Assembly (NCBI GenBank): GCA_039881045.1
Contig: JAYWVB010000075.1
Location: 51,001-115,000 of the forward strand
Source: Chaetomium olivaceum
Lineage: Eukaryota > Ascomycota > Sordariomycetes > Sordariales > Chaetomiaceae
Length of the DNA stretch: 64,000 nt
Reading direction: 5' to 3'
Made by a program: the position numbers and the translations under genes. Positions 44,941-57,055 of the stretch are shown here, in pieces. The notes under the pieces were generated by a model that was not told the origin of the DNA, did no database searches, and was given only the letters and a program-made list of their open reading frames with translations. Numbering within the stretch: position 1 is the first letter of the stretch; the number at the start of each line of letters is the position of its first letter.

Positions 44941-46359
44941 ATGGAGAGAAACGAAAGGCGTCTTCCCCGGCTTACACCGGAGGAACTAGCCAACCCGTGC
45001 ACAAGAATCTCACTCGATGGGGTTGAGGTACAGCTGTGGCAAGTCGCGCACGTCTATGGAATTAGTCACGATATGCCGAGCCCAGATCTGAGAGCTGGTG
45101 CTTCCTCTCAAGATTTCCGGACTTTGTATTCGACCACGGCACCAGTCAGCAGGGGAATCGCCTCGTCAACTTCAACGGACATCGGTGCTAGCGATGTGAC
45201 TGAGCAGCGACCGTTGCCCAGTTTGCCGATACGGCCATTGAACATCCCTACAAGAAGAGGAGCACAGCGCTCGAGAGTAGGAGACAATGGCCACCCTGAC
45301 CCTAATACGAACGATCTTCTCCGCCTAATAGATGACTTTGCCGACACACGTTGGCCTGCCGAAGTGGACCCAGAAAAATCACAAGTTGCGACTACAACGC
45401 CAGCAGTGCCATCGGTCGGAACTGCACCAAAGCTCAAAGGCGTGATTTGGGCAGACCCTTCATTTCCTCCTCCTTCACACCCACCACCCAATAGGACTTT
45501 ACCTCCACTGCCACCACAGCAACCACAGCCTGCTAGAAACAGACAGTCTGACCCGCGGCCGGGGCTGCGTTCGGCCTCGGCGCCGGTCACGGTACCGACC
45601 ACGGTACCGGCTACGACACCTCGACTTCTGACCCCAACTGTTGATACGTCGCCAGAGTATCCAGAGTCGGACCGTGATGACGATGCGGAATCGGAGCGGA
45701 CCATCACACCAAGCGCATCCCGGCAGCAACTTGCCCCAATGGCACGGCCGCGGCCACGACCGCAGCTACGACCACAGCCACGATCACGGGATGTGCCAAT
45801 GCCCATTGTGCAGGCCGCACCCAAAGCGGCAGTGGCGAGACCTACGACAACAACGAGGGCCGCATCTGCCTCGATTCTTAGGAATCGTGGAGAAGAAATT
45901 TATCGTCCCCGCCGTCAGGAGACTGAAACTCGGCCAAAGCAGGCATCCCCCACCTTGCCATATCCGCTTCCCAACTTCTTGGTAAATCCTCCGAGCTTCC
46001 TGCAGCATCCTCCCGACTTGTCGCAGCAGCCATATCTGAACCAACAGTCGGGTGTCACAGCGAGAGGAAGCCCGCAGCTAAACAAAGCCAAGTCTTCCTC
46101 AAACGTTACGACTCCAGCGACGCCAACATCAGATGACGACGTAGCGGTGACATCCCGTTGGAGCTCCGACAGTGAGGAGGGGGAGTCGAAGCTGAAGAAG
46201 CTGAAGAGAGTTCTCAGCTTCTCAAGGCTGCGGCCTCGAAAGTCCAGTCTGTTCCAGAAGCAGACAGGGAGCGAAGCAAACAAATCAGTAACTTCCATTG
46301 GAGGAAAGCACACACCGGGTCCGTCGGGGTCCCGCAGAAGCAGCAAGACTAGTAACTGA
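44941..46359 (+). CDS. Disordered Pro/Arg-rich protein of unknown function
   Basis: A single-exon frame of 472 residues from an ATG in good context. I do not recognise the family. The first 60 residues look ordered (PRLTPEELANPC, VEVQLWQVAHVYGISH). The rest is Pro-, Ser- and Thr-rich with PPLPP runs, an ASASILRNRGEE segment and a Lys/Arg-rich basic patch near residues 420-440 (KLKKLKRVLSFSRLRPRKS). The composition suits a scaffold or membrane-associated regulator, but no function is claimed. It is followed on the same strand by the Reb1-like gene after 603 bases. Confidence 0.68.
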   Translation: MERNERRLPRLTPEELANPCTRISLDGVEVQLWQVAHVYGISHDMPSPDLRAGASSQDFRTLYSTTAPVSRGIASSTSTDIGASDVTEQRPLPSLPIRPLNIPTRRGAQRSRVGDNGHPDPNTNDLLRLIDDFADTRWPAEVDPEKSQVATTTPAVPSVGTAPKLKGVIWADPSFPPPSHPPPNRTLPPLPPQQPQPARNRQSDPRPGLRSASAPVTVPTTVPATTPRLLTPTVDTSPEYPESDRDDDAESERTITPSASRQQLAPMARPRPRPQLRPQPRSRDVPMPIVQAAPKAAVARPTTTTRAASASILRNRGEEIYRPRRQETETRPKQASPTLPYPLPNFLVNPPSFLQHPPDLSQQPYLNQQSGVTARGSPQLNKAKSSSNVTTPATPTSDDDVAVTSRWSSDSEEGESKLKKLKRVLSFSRLRPRKSSLFQKQTGSEANKSVTSIGGKHTPGPSGSRRSSKTSN

Positions 46360-46962
46360 TCTGATCGAGTGATCGGGCATTTGTGCCGCCTCCCTACGAC
46401 GGCCGGGTTTCGCAATTCTTGACCCGTTGGGAAGATACCGGTCGTGTCATTCGATGCTAAATTATTGACGTCAAACGAAACAGATGCATTGCAAAGTTGC
46501 AGGACAGGAAGGTCTGGCTGGTTATTAGGTACCAGTGCTACCAGGGTTGGGAACAGCATGCCGATGAGTATCGGCGTGAGCTTTACATAGATGCATACCT
46601 TGGTTCATCGAACCATCCTAGGACCCCGGCGCGTAATGGAAGTGATCCTCATCTTCGGTTATTTTCTGTGATGTTTCGAATAACAGAATGAAGTCGTCGA
46701 GCGCTTCGAGTTCTTGGGTTTATTAGTGGGGGGGAAGTGGGGTCGAAGTTTCTCCACAGTTTTTGCAACGCGTGAACCTTCAACACCGAAACCGAAAAAA
46801 CGCCAAAATCCGCGTCTCCCCACCAATCTTTCAATTACCGCCTCGTTTGTGACGACTCCCGTGGCTGCTGCCATCCGTTTGTCTCAGCTTCCGTCCCATG
46901 CCAAGACGTCAGTTCACTGGCAAACATTTCAAATTTTGAGCTCGGAAGATCAGAAATGCACC
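46360..46962. other. Intergenic, leader of Reb1-like gene
   Basis: Nothing recognisable. The reading frame of the next gene stays open to about 46714, but no ATG occurs there in frame. Confidence 0.5.
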
Positions 46963-49900
46963 ATGGGGACTGAATCTAGCAGACCCGAGCTGCCTGATGG
47001 TAGATCTCGGTCGCTATCCCCACTACCGCGCGACGACCAGCTGTCTCCCGATAACCTTGACGACTTGCCTCCTCCTCCATCGACAATGCCCGCATCATTC
47101 ACGGTCACGGATAAAGGCTCGGGTCCTCCGGGCGCGCGCGGTTCGCTTGCTTGGCACCGGCGACGAAAACGATCCCGTGGTCTCTCTCCCGAGTCAACTC
47201 GCGCGATATCTCCTTCTCCGCCTCCCGAAAACCGCATCATAAACGCCAGTCAACCGACCCGTTCAGCCCGCGCAGTATCCCCAGGACAGTCTTCTCGACC
47301 GGCAACCCAGCCCACGCCGTCAACTCGCAAACGCGGCCGGGAGACTCTATCTGAGAAGAAGCGGAGGGAGCTCAATCGGGCTGCCGCAGCTGCACACGTC
47401 ATAATCGACAAGAGGGAAGCCGAGATTGAAGATTTCAATAAGCGTACGCGCCGTTCTGTCGCGCCTTCCCCATTCATTCAGGAAAATGCAGACCAGTTGC
47501 TCGACGAGCCTGGGTCAGCAAGTGATGCGGAGGAGGCCGCACCTCTTCAGAGACTCTCATCATCAGCGCAGGCTAAGAAGAACAAGGGAAAGGGCAAAGA
47601 AGCCACCAGAGACGTCATCCAAGAAGAAGCTACGGCCATTGCTGACCGCTCGATATTTGACAACGAACCTTCACCGAGTACACAACCACTAGGGAAGCGC
47701 GACCGGCGCAATAGTAATTCCAAATCGCGTAAAAAACGAAAGTCGCGGTTGTCAAACGGGAGCTTGGACGAGAGGCTCGAGGTGGGGGCGGCGACCGACG
47801 AACTCCTCAACCAATCAACATCGGACCATGCTGACGAGGGGCCCCGGCCCGACGATATTGCCGCTGCAAACGAGGAAGATGAAAGTGGATCTACAGGCAC
47901 GACGACGCAGTCACGTTCTGTCGTGTTCAACGAATACCAATCCGACGACGGTGCATCGTCAGAACCGTCAAGAGCATCAGCGACCGGCTCCCAGCGTTCC
48001 CACTCTGATTCTGGATACGCTGAACTTGATAGGCAGGGACCGTTGACGTTGAAACCTGGGATGGGCATGGACGACACGAATGGCTCACCTAGTTTCGAGG
48101 ACGACCACCATTCTACAAGGGGTGACGGAGCAAGCGAAGATGGCCATGATGGAATGTCCGTGATTTCCGTACCCGATGGTTTACCTGTCGCGTCCGACTC
48201 GGACAAGCACGATGAGGTGACCGCTCCTCGACCGCACAGCCCGGAAGATTCACCGGATGTGTCCGACACAGACAACGACCCAGAAGCAAGCGCTCCCCTA
48301 CCGCGCAACCGGGAGTCGGCCTCACCGCCTCTCAACTCGTCCATCAAGAGTTCTCGTCATAGCGCCAAGAGGCAGGCAAAACTTCCCTTTTTCCCTCGCC
48401 AAGAGGAAAAAACGTGCAAGCTTTTGCCGAACTTCCACACGAGGATGCCGCATCCCCGCCCCGACTAAGACGTTCTGACAGGCGCCGGCCAGCTCCCCGA
48501 GTGGAGGCTGACGTTGCCGTCGAGGATTCAGACGAGCAGATCAACATGGGGGAATCGCAGTACCGAACCGGTCCTCTCTCCTCCGCCGAGAAAGGTCGGA
48601 TCACTAGGGCGGTCGAGCGTTTTCGGGAAGACGAGGATTTGACCCAGGAAGAAATCAATCAAGTGATTCACGACAACCCCCAGACAAGTAACCGGCCGAT
48701 TCACCGCCAACTATGGGCCACGATCCAGGATGCTTGCCCGTTCCGCACCCGAAGGAAGCTTATCAGTTGGTGCAGGCAACATTTTCACAACTGGGCTGGG
48801 CGAGGCACCTGGACCCAAGCACAGGACGATGAGTTGGCGGGTCTGATAGAGGCTCATGGAAAGAAATGGAGTCACATCGCAGGCCTCATCAACCGCTACC
48901 CAGGAGATGTACGTGATCGATGGAGGAACTACCTGGTTTGTCGCGAGACTGCCAAAACCGATGTATGGTCCGAGGGCGAAGAAGAACGGTTCCGCGAATT
49001 GGTGGAGAATTCTATCGACAAGATCCGCCAGGAAATCGGGGAGCACAGCAGAAAAGCGCCCGAGGAGCTCCTCAACTGGCTCAACATCAGCGAAGCAATG
49101 GGCCACACCAGGTCTCGTTTGCAGTGCATCCAGAAATGGAAAAGAATGTGTGAAGCTGCGCCACTGGCCGACAGTGTCCCCACGGTACTGCCTTCAGGCA
49201 CTTCGTGGCGCTTGGATAGAGCTCGCGACCAGTTGCGAAGAATTACGGCAGACGACAAATACCGTTTGATGTGTGCGGTTCGCGACTCGGGTGTCGGAAC
49301 AGACACGAAGATCAACTGGAAGCAGATTGTCAATGGCACGTTTCGCAAACGGTATGAGCGCCAGGCTCTTGTGGTTACTTGGGGACGGCTGCGGAAGGCT
49401 GTGCCCGATTGGGAGTGGAAGACGACCCGCGATTGTGCTCGTTATCTCTGCGAAATGTACGAGAGTGAGGGTAACTTTGGCACTGTCGAGGAGGCCGAAG
49501 CCGACAACGACACAGCCATCTCTACCAACAAACGACGGAAAGGCAAAAAGAAGAGTCGCCGTCCAGCACCGGTGGACGATTTGGCTCTGGGGTCACAAGA
49601 CCAACCATTGGCGGACTCAGAGCCAGATGAAGACGTCGAGATGGAGGATTCGATCCATACAGAGTCGCATGCCAAAACTACCAACAACAGGTCGCGCCAT
49701 GTTGAGAAAGAGCAGAGCCCCGAACTCGACTCCGTTTCGGGCGAGTCATCGCCTAGTGTAGAAGCCCAGGCAGCTCGAACGAGAAGCGAGGAGGGAAAAG
49801 AAGTTGAGGACACAGGTATGAAGGAAAAGAGGAAGGGACTTTCATCGCCCGCGCCCAAAGCCACGAGTGCCAAGCTTGCGAAGAGGGCGCGCGTCGGGAT

Positions 49901-50068
49901 TCTTTTTCGAACGGTGGCGTGGAGGACCTCAGATCCAAGAAGCGGAAAACGACGAGTTCGCGCGCGGAGGCAGAAGGCAACGGCCCGTCGAAGACCAATG
50001 GAAAGTCGTGGAGTGTGGTCAGCAGCGATATGGAGGATATGGAGGATATACCCGCGACATTGCCTTGA
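46963..50068 (+). CDS. REB1: Reb1/TTF1-type Myb DNA-binding protein (two frame breaks)
   Basis: Myb-repeat protein of the Reb1 class, which binds rDNA terminators and promoters to stop RNA polymerase I and to set nucleosome-free regions in the nucleus. It has no introns and 1035 residues after correction. The amino half is disordered and charged. The DNA-binding part includes RRKLISWCRQHFHNWAGRG, GTWTQAQDDELAGLIEAHGK, KWSHIAGLINRYPGDVRDRW and VWSEGEEERFRELV. One A is missing in the run at 48407-48412 (EEKNVQAFAELPHEDAA), and one G at 49896-49898 (VGDSFSNGGVEDLRSKKRK). The corrected frame ends with DMEDMEDIPATLP at 50068. The ATG at 46963 sits in a CACCATGG context. Confidence 0.85.
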
Positions 50069-50577
50069 GGTTAAGCGGTGCATGGGCTGGTAATCCGTTG
50101 GCTTGTGTTGCTAGACACGGTTCGTCATGTTGAGTGTATTGTGAGGACGGGGATAAAAGGGACGTGTGGACGAGTATAGATAGATGAAATGCCGTAACTG
50201 CAGGGTGGTATCCTCGCTTCAGATATTACGTCGCCTAACTAATATTGCTCTGCAATCTGCTAAGTGGATCAGAATTTCAGGGACGGGTGCAGCAGCTGAC
50301 AAACATGATACATGGCTGAGGGTCCAGGTGAAGCAGACACACTACAGCAGCCTCGTGAACTTAATGATACACCAGTAAACGCCAGTCATCCTTTACGACG
50401 ATTCCACGCAGAACACCAGCAGCCATAACCCCCATGGCACTCCGTTTTGTGCCTTCCCGACCCAAGCCCAGACAATATTGGGAAAACGCGATGAGATATT
50501 AAACAGGTGACAGATGTGAACGGAAAATAAACAATTAGAGCTTGAAGAAACCCCAGCTAGATAAAGAAAGCCCTAGC
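50069..50577. other. Intergenic, convergent 3' flanks
   Basis: No gene recognised between the two converging genes. Confidence 0.5.
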
Positions 50578-52031
50578 CTAGCGTTCCTCGAAATAGAACT
50601 TGCCCAGCCCTTCCCCGGCTCCGGGGCTCCCCAAGGCGGCGTTGCCGGCGCGGCCCTCGCCGTCGTCTAGTCTTTCGCGCACGATACGTTCTGCTGCCTC
50701 GCGGGTTGATGTCAATGCGACGGCGTCGGGGTTGTGAGACGACGATTGCGACGTTGCATGTTGACGGTGATACGGGCCATGGCGCCTTCTTCTATCTTGG
50801 GCTGGGTTCGTAGTAGCCGCGGTGGCCGTGGCAGCCGGAGTGGTTGTAGGTTGTACAGGCACGGGGCCGCGCGTTGTCGTGTCGACAAAGACGTCGCCTG
50901 CGCTTCCTGTCGACGTGGTAGAAGCGGGCGGGTCGGGGTTGTCGAGCGCTACACCGTCCATCATGCGGGCCTCCCGCCTCTCTCGCACCGCCGACTGGCT
51001 GACGGGGGTGTCGCTGCCAGCGTCACGCTCTGCGGGGGGCCGAACTGCAAAGTCTCTACGTCCGCTGCCGCTGCCGCTATGGTGAGGGTTGGGGGACGTG
51101 ATGGCCGTCTCGCTCAGGCCGGAGCTGCTCCTCTCCAAGCCCCAGTTCGAGGTCTGCCCGGTCGCAGAAGCGCCGCTGTTTTGCCAGGGGAGAGGTCGGC
51201 GATGATATATGGGACCCGAGAGTGTGCTGCCGGCGCCTTCGCCGAAGCCGACCAGACTAGCACTGCCGTCGTCCGACATGCGGTCCTCGTAACCGCCGAC
51301 GCTGCGCGATGTGAGGTTGTCCAGGTCCTCGTCCATGGCGTCGTTGTCGCCTCCCATGTAACCACTTGCGCTGACCGAGTCCATTTCCGTCAGCATGTCC
51401 TCATCGCGGTCTTCCCCGAGCGTAGAGTTGTCGTCGCCGACTTCGGTGGTGGTGTTCGTACGTCCGCCGACGCTTTCGGTGGCGCTTGCTGAGCCGACGG
51501 TGCTCACTTTTGTGGCGGCGACTGGCTGTCCGGCCGCGTTGAAGTAGGCTGGCGAAAGCCCGGCAGCGGTGGCAGCGGAAATGGCATTCGCATTGAACCC
51601 TGCTGATGTCGGCGTCGTCTGAAAGGCATTGTCATTGTATTGTGCAAGGCCTGGCGGTGGGCTACGGAGTGTCGAGACGCCGGACAAGCCTGTGAGCCTG
51701 CTAATTCGATCGGCTCGTTCGGCCTCGAGGCTGTTGGCTGAAGGGCTGTGCTGGTGACCTCGATGATGGAGGGCACCACGATGGCCGTCCTTGATGGCAG
51801 TTGTGGATAAGGCGGATAAAGAGGTGGTTGTACTCGTTGGGGTGCCTCTGGTTGTAACAGGTATGATCAGCAAAGCCAGTCTCGCCTGGCATCTCCGAAT
51901 GGTATCAGTTGCTAGGAGACCTACGGTATCTCGGAAGGGGTGTCAGGACGCGACGGAGGCTGTGGAAGATTGATAAGGGTCGGATGTGATGGTTGCAATG
52001 GTTGCGATGGCTGGGATGATGGTTGCGGCAT
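50578..52031 (-). CDS. Conserved-looking disordered protein, unknown function
   Basis: Exons 52031-51925 and 51847-50578 (77-base intron), 458 residues. Splicing creates the run RPDTPSEIPGTPTSTTT followed by SLSALSTTAIKDGHRG, which I take for the conserved amino motif of a widespread Pezizomycotina family; I know no assigned function. Another ordered-looking block is LEAERADRISRLTGLSGVST. The middle is acidic and Gly/Ser-rich (STVGSASATESVGGRT, MSDDGSASLVGFGEGA), and the end has EAAERIVRERLDDGEGR and GKFYFEER. There is no membrane segment, signal peptide or zinc motif. Repeated S/T-P sites suggest regulation by proline-directed kinases, as inference only. Confidence 0.78.
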
Positions 52032-52653
52032 TGTAGCGAGGGCTGGTCGTGATCCTGAATGAAGATCAGGGTAGGGTTTGTGGAAGTGAAGTGTGCTTAA
52101 ATCGGTCGTGCACAAGCAAGGTAACGATGACTCGTGGTTTCCTCTATAAGGTTTTGGACGGTTTTTTTTTTACTGAAAGTACTGAAGGTAGGGCAAAAAA
52201 TTGAATTCTTTTGGTGAAGCGTGCAATGTCAAAGCTTAACACTAGCCAGTAAACATTGGAAATGCTTGTGTTTGAATGCCTGCTTTTCCCGTTCTGGCAC
52301 ATGAAACGCGATAGCAGAGAACCACGAAAGCGGGGGATGACGTCGCGGGGGTCAGAGCGCGCTGTGAGTTATAAGGACCCACTTGGAAATTAAAGTTTCC
52401 CTGGGGGTGGGGGAGGGGTCCAGTGATCGACACATCAACCAAAGCATCGTTCTTCTCGAGCTACCACTTGTCTCGAGCTTGTCAAGATTCCCCCGGTGGA
52501 GAGATTGACAGCGACACTACACAGTAAACACCCATCAGATACCGTGCTTTTAGAACGGGTGTTCTTAATCCGGGCCGTTATCGAAATGCTACAAATTGTT
52601 TCCTTTCCACGAACTCCAGATTCCCAAAGCATCAACTTGCTTCCTCGCTGCCA
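52032..52653. other. Intergenic
   Basis: No gene recognised. It holds the promoter of the disordered-protein gene and the 3' end of the amine oxidase gene. Confidence 0.5.
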
Positions 52654-54968
52654 TCAAGCAGTTCCGCTTCCATGCAACGCGCAGCAGGAGCTTAGCTGCC
52701 CTCCTTCGCCTCCCAGCGAAACGCCTCCCATCGCTTCTTCCACACCATCCCCTGGTTTGTTTAAACTGACACTACAGTTCACCGCTTGCTTGCTCGACGG
52801 CACGTCAATGGCTGGGTTCCGATCGAAGAAGTTGACCGGTCTGAGCATGACACGCAGCGTCTCAGCCGGCATGACAGGGAAGTCCTCGACGCGAGGGATA
52901 TGATTGATGCCAAACTGGACCCAGAGGACCGGGTTGCCGCCTGCCAGGCTGTCCTTGCGGTCCGCCCAGCTGCGCACTCCCTTCCCGCCCCGGCTCTGGT
53001 TGGTGTAGAGCCCGCCGGCGTATAACTCGCCCTCGGCATAGCGGGTGACATAGATGTTGTGGTCGGCGAACTCGGCGCGCTTGTTGTGGAAGCTATCCGC
53101 ATCCGCGAGGATCGTCTGCATCGGCGGGACCATGACCTTGTACCCAACCGCCGCCCCGTTGACTGGGTTGCTCACGGCCGGGTTGATGACCTTAAAAGTG
53201 CGGTTCTTGTTCACGTCCAGATCGAAGCCGCCCGAGGTGTCAATCTCGGTCTTGCGTATGGTATATCCAACACCGTGGGGGTTGAGTTTCGGGTCCCGTG
53301 GGATGGCTACAGCTTCGTCGTATACGATCGAGTTGCCGTGGCCCGCGATCATTGGATCGATACGCAGGCTGAATAAGTGCTGGTGAAAGCTCCCCAACAC
53401 TCCCGGATGTACGACAGTGCCGAATGGGTGAGGCGACTTGGTTAGTTCCAAGTCGAGAGGCTGCGTTGACAAGATTCCCGTCGCGCGCGCCTCGTAAGCG
53501 AGGTCACCCGCCGTGTTAAAGACGAATGACAAGATGTATTCGTAGTTGCTCACTGTTAGAATTGTCTGAAGCACCAACTCCCGATTTCGGACCACCACGG
53601 CGCGGTTCGTCCGGTAGTTAGTGTGCTTCCACAAGATGCCGGCATCCTGCTCATGGACACAGATCACATTCGGCATGTTTACCGGCTTCCCGGAGGTGTC
53701 AGCCAGCACTCCTCCAATGTAGTAGATGCTGCCAAGACAGTCGCAGCCAAGTTGCAGATTGTTAGCCATGATGCCGGCTCCGGCGTCTCCAAGGTCAAAA
53801 GCCGCTTTGCGGTGGAACGGATGGCGCGGGTCTGCATAGGGGATGGACATGTCGGACAAACTCAACCGGTAGAACAGGGGCTTGTTGTCGTAGTGCACAT
53901 CATACAAGACCATGCCTTCCCGCTGGTTGAAGCCGACCTTCAAGTCCCATTTCTGCCAGCGGATCAGGCGGCCCAACTCGGAGAAGTTCTCAACCGTAAA
54001 CGACGCCCCCTCCGGCTGGACGACCTGCAGCGGTTTAAGATCGGTGCGCAGCGTTTGGGCTTCGGGGATGTACTCTGCTGCGCTTGTTGCTTGCCATGGA
54101 GCGAGGGGTTTGACTTTCTCATCGTGGCCCATGGGTAAAATATCGATCCGGATTAGTTCCATAGTGGTTGGGTCCATGACCGGCGAGATAGGAAGAGGAA
54201 ACGCGTAATGGCAGCTATCCGGCTCATCAGAGTTCTGAGGGTCTCGCATATAGAGGAAGCATTGCAGGACGCGTTTGTCATCGTAAAAGCTGCCCTTCTT
54301 TAATCCGTCCGAACCTAGCATATCGAGCGAGCGTCAGAGGCAATTTGACTACTCGAGGAGAGGAATCCTACCGTAAATCCAGGGGTCAGATACAACCACA
54401 GTCCCATCGGGAAGCTGGAGTTTGGCTAACTCGGCTTGAACGGCCGGGTGCGCTAGCAAAGCCTTCTCAACCGCAATAAGCTCTTCCCCATCGCCGTTTG
54501 CGTGCGTGAACGGGCCGAGTTTCACATTGGCTTCGACCTTTTCTGTAGTGATATTTACTACCGCCTCATGGAGATTGTGCTTTGGGGCATTGTCAATAAG
54601 TCTACGAATCAGGAGTACAGGTACGGGGAGATTCCAAACTTACCGTGCCCCTGAAGTAGTAGACTACGAATGCTCGCCGGTCGATGCTACCTGGGCTTTC
54701 TCCAGCCCGCTCCGCAGCCAGATAGGGTATAAGTTTGGCCTTAGCAGGCTCGAGAAGCGTGATAACCTTGAATTGGTATTCGACATTCGCTGGCCAACAT
54801 GCCCGGATCAAGCCCGCGGTTGTGGTGATCTCATGTGCCGTCAGAGGCCCAAGAGGATGGGACCTGAGCTGCGAGGATCATACCGGTTAGCTCTCGGTTT
54901 ATATCTTTAGAATACAACTGACTCACAGGGTTCACAAGAGGAGATTCGGAATTTTGCGTCCCGGCCAT
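52654..54968 (-). CDS. Copper amine oxidase (primary-amine oxidase)
   Basis: Copper and topaquinone enzyme that oxidises primary amines to aldehydes, ammonia and hydrogen peroxide, so that amines can serve as nitrogen source; often peroxisomal in fungi. The exons are 54968-54927, 54868-54644, 54579-54372 and 54314-52654, 711 residues. The topaquinone tyrosine lies in LTVSNYEYILSF. Copper ligands are in GSFHQHLFSLRIDP and a later histidine in FGINHIPRVEDFPVMP. Substrate-channel features include DVHYDNKPLFYRLSLSDM and AFDLGDAGAG. At the third exon the acceptor is CCCCAAAG at 54580, because the closer TAG would bring a stop codon; this gives FRGTHNLHEAVVNITTEKVE. The last residues are not a classical peroxisomal SKL signal. 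Confidence 0.95.
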
Positions 54969-55615
54969 GACTCTCGGGGGTGATTTGCAGGAAATAAAGA
55001 ATTCGAGCTGTGCCGCAATGATCGATTCGAGAAATGGGATTGGCAACGTTTACAAGGACCCCAAACCGAGGCAAGGGGTTGAGTGGACCTATGAGAGACA
55101 GGCAGGATTGATGGGATGGTGATGGAAGGATGAAGGGGGAGGGGTAACAATCCGGGTTATCATGTCAAAAGGCCTTCCTTCCACTGCTTTTTCTCGGCGG
55201 TGACGGTGACTTATCAAACCACTTGGACCGCAGATACCCGTTCCACCTGTGGCCGCCATTTAGGATTGGTCTAGCCCTTATCAGCATGATTCTGCTGACC
55301 AAACACAGGATGCACAGTTGTGATATGGCACACTGACACTGCTTAAACCTCACATGTAACAATCATTCGTGGATCTGGCTTGAAGGTTGGAGGACCTGCT
55401 GGTGTATTCCCCGCCTTCCCCGCACGAATTCCTGGGCCATCATAACACAACGAATGAGAGCTTGGTTTCGGGAAAGCAGAAGCTGTGGAACGGCACGTGT
55501 CTCTCGCACCAATGCGTGCCAGGCTATGAATGGTCGAGATAGACACGGGTCCATCATGGATGGAAAAAGCAAACTGCTGACCTAGACCTTCCATGTCTAC
55601 ATATGTAGGTATGTA
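54969..55615 (-). promoter_or_regulatory. Upstream region of copper amine oxidase with clustered GATA sites
   Basis: TTATC (GATAA on the coding strand) occurs at 55157-55161, 55211-55215 and 55278-55282, about 190-315 bases before the start codon. Such spacing suits AreA/NIT2 control of amine use. Otherwise no gene lies in this interval. Confidence 0.45.
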
Positions 55616-56355
55616 CTAGCGCGTCACTCTCCACGATCCCGTTTCGATCCAAAGGCGCGAATACCATCTGTGCAGCACCTCCATCCAGCCAGGCATGGGC
55701 CCCTGGATGCCCTCAACTTTGCTTTTGCTGATGAAGAAGCAACTCGTGAGCTTGAGCACCACCTCACCACGCTCCCGATCGACGACGGCGCCAATGGCAA
55801 ATAAGCCATCCGAGTCGCGGGGGCTCGGGTTCCTCGGAGAATCCCCGCACCGGACGACCACCTCGGACGGAGTCTTCTCGACAACCTCGAAGTGGTCCGT
55901 GAGCTGCGTGCCTGGCTCATACGACGACCGGGACAGCTGGTTAACTGTCCAGAGCTGAGAAGCGGTCGCGGGGCCGTGGTATTTGCGAGCTAAATATGCC
56001 CGCTGAAACCGGTAGCCTGATAAAAACCCATGTCAATGACCGAGAAAACCCTCATATTCTGTTCTGTGGTGTATTACGCACCTAAGCCGCCCCAGACTCC
56101 TCGGCAGAATTCAAGCGCGAGATCACCCTCACGCTCAAGCAGTTCCGGTTTGATTTTACTCAACGGAATCCTCTTGAGGCAAACATCCTGGGTCGATGGG
56201 TTCCGATGCGAGTTGTACTTGGCATAACTCTTTGAGTGCCACAAGGGGTCGTTTTCCGGGATGGGACTGACGATGCTCGTCGAGGCACCGAGATAGCCAA
56301 GAGCACCGGTGCTAAGTCCCAACGTAGCGAGCGTCACCTTCTTAATGATGCCCAT
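55616..56355 (-). CDS. Small protein with hydrophobic amino end, unknown function
   Basis: Exons 56355-56082 and 56016-55616 (65-base intron), 224 residues. I do not recognise the family. The start MGIIKKVTLATLGLSTGALG is a short basic-hydrophobic segment that could be a membrane anchor or mitochondrial signal. An ordered alpha/beta-looking domain follows: NDPLWHSKSYAKYN, DLALEFCRGVWGGLGYRFQR, ARKYHGPATASQLWTVNQL, DHFEVVEKTPSEVVVRCGDS, and WMEVLHRWYSRLWIETGSW at the end. The beta-rich second half resembles small hotdog-like or cyclase-like folds, but this is only an impression. Confidence 0.75.
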
Positions 56356-57055
56356 GGTGGGTTTATAGGTGTCGTGGTTGCTTTAGAAGGCGTATATGTG
56401 GCTGGGGGGACAGCTCCAAGTTTTGAACAGCACAGCAGCAGCACCACTTCGTCTGGAGTCGGGCGGCGGGCCTTGCCGAAACATAGGCGAGGTCCCCCGC
56501 TAACGTGATGTACCCCAGGTCCGCCGAGTGCCAGATATACGTACGTCATGATTGGCCGGCACGGGTACGCCAGTCCACACACCCAAGCCGGCGCGGGTCG
56601 GGTGGGTGGAGCGCCCACCTGGATTTAATCTGCCCAAATTATTGCGCGCGAGCTTCGAGAGGAAAAACTGAGAATTCTGGAGAATGCAAAATTGTGCCCG
56701 CCATGTCTGCTATGCTACTTACAAATACAACCGTGAATCACCGCAGTTCGAAGCGCCAGGAATCCTGCCATATAACACCCCCCCAGAAAGTCACCATGTA
56801 AATCTGTACAATCCTACATGTGGCCGGTTGCTTGACGTCCCCTGATACTACTTCTGATTTCAGCGAGATGCAACAGCCAGGCCTTTTGTTTCCTCTTCCT
56901 TTTAACTCCCCCCTCCCTCGCCCTAAATCCATTGGGGAAAAAAATAACCCAGGCTTGAAATGCAACCTTGATTCCGTCTCCCGGGGCAAGCACACCCTAA
57001 TCAACGCCAGTCTTGGAAATTGAGACGTGGGCTGCAAGCGACTGAGGTGATCGAT
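56356..57055. other. Intergenic
   Basis: No gene recognised; it carries the promoter of the small-protein gene and the 3' end of the next gene. Confidence 0.5.
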
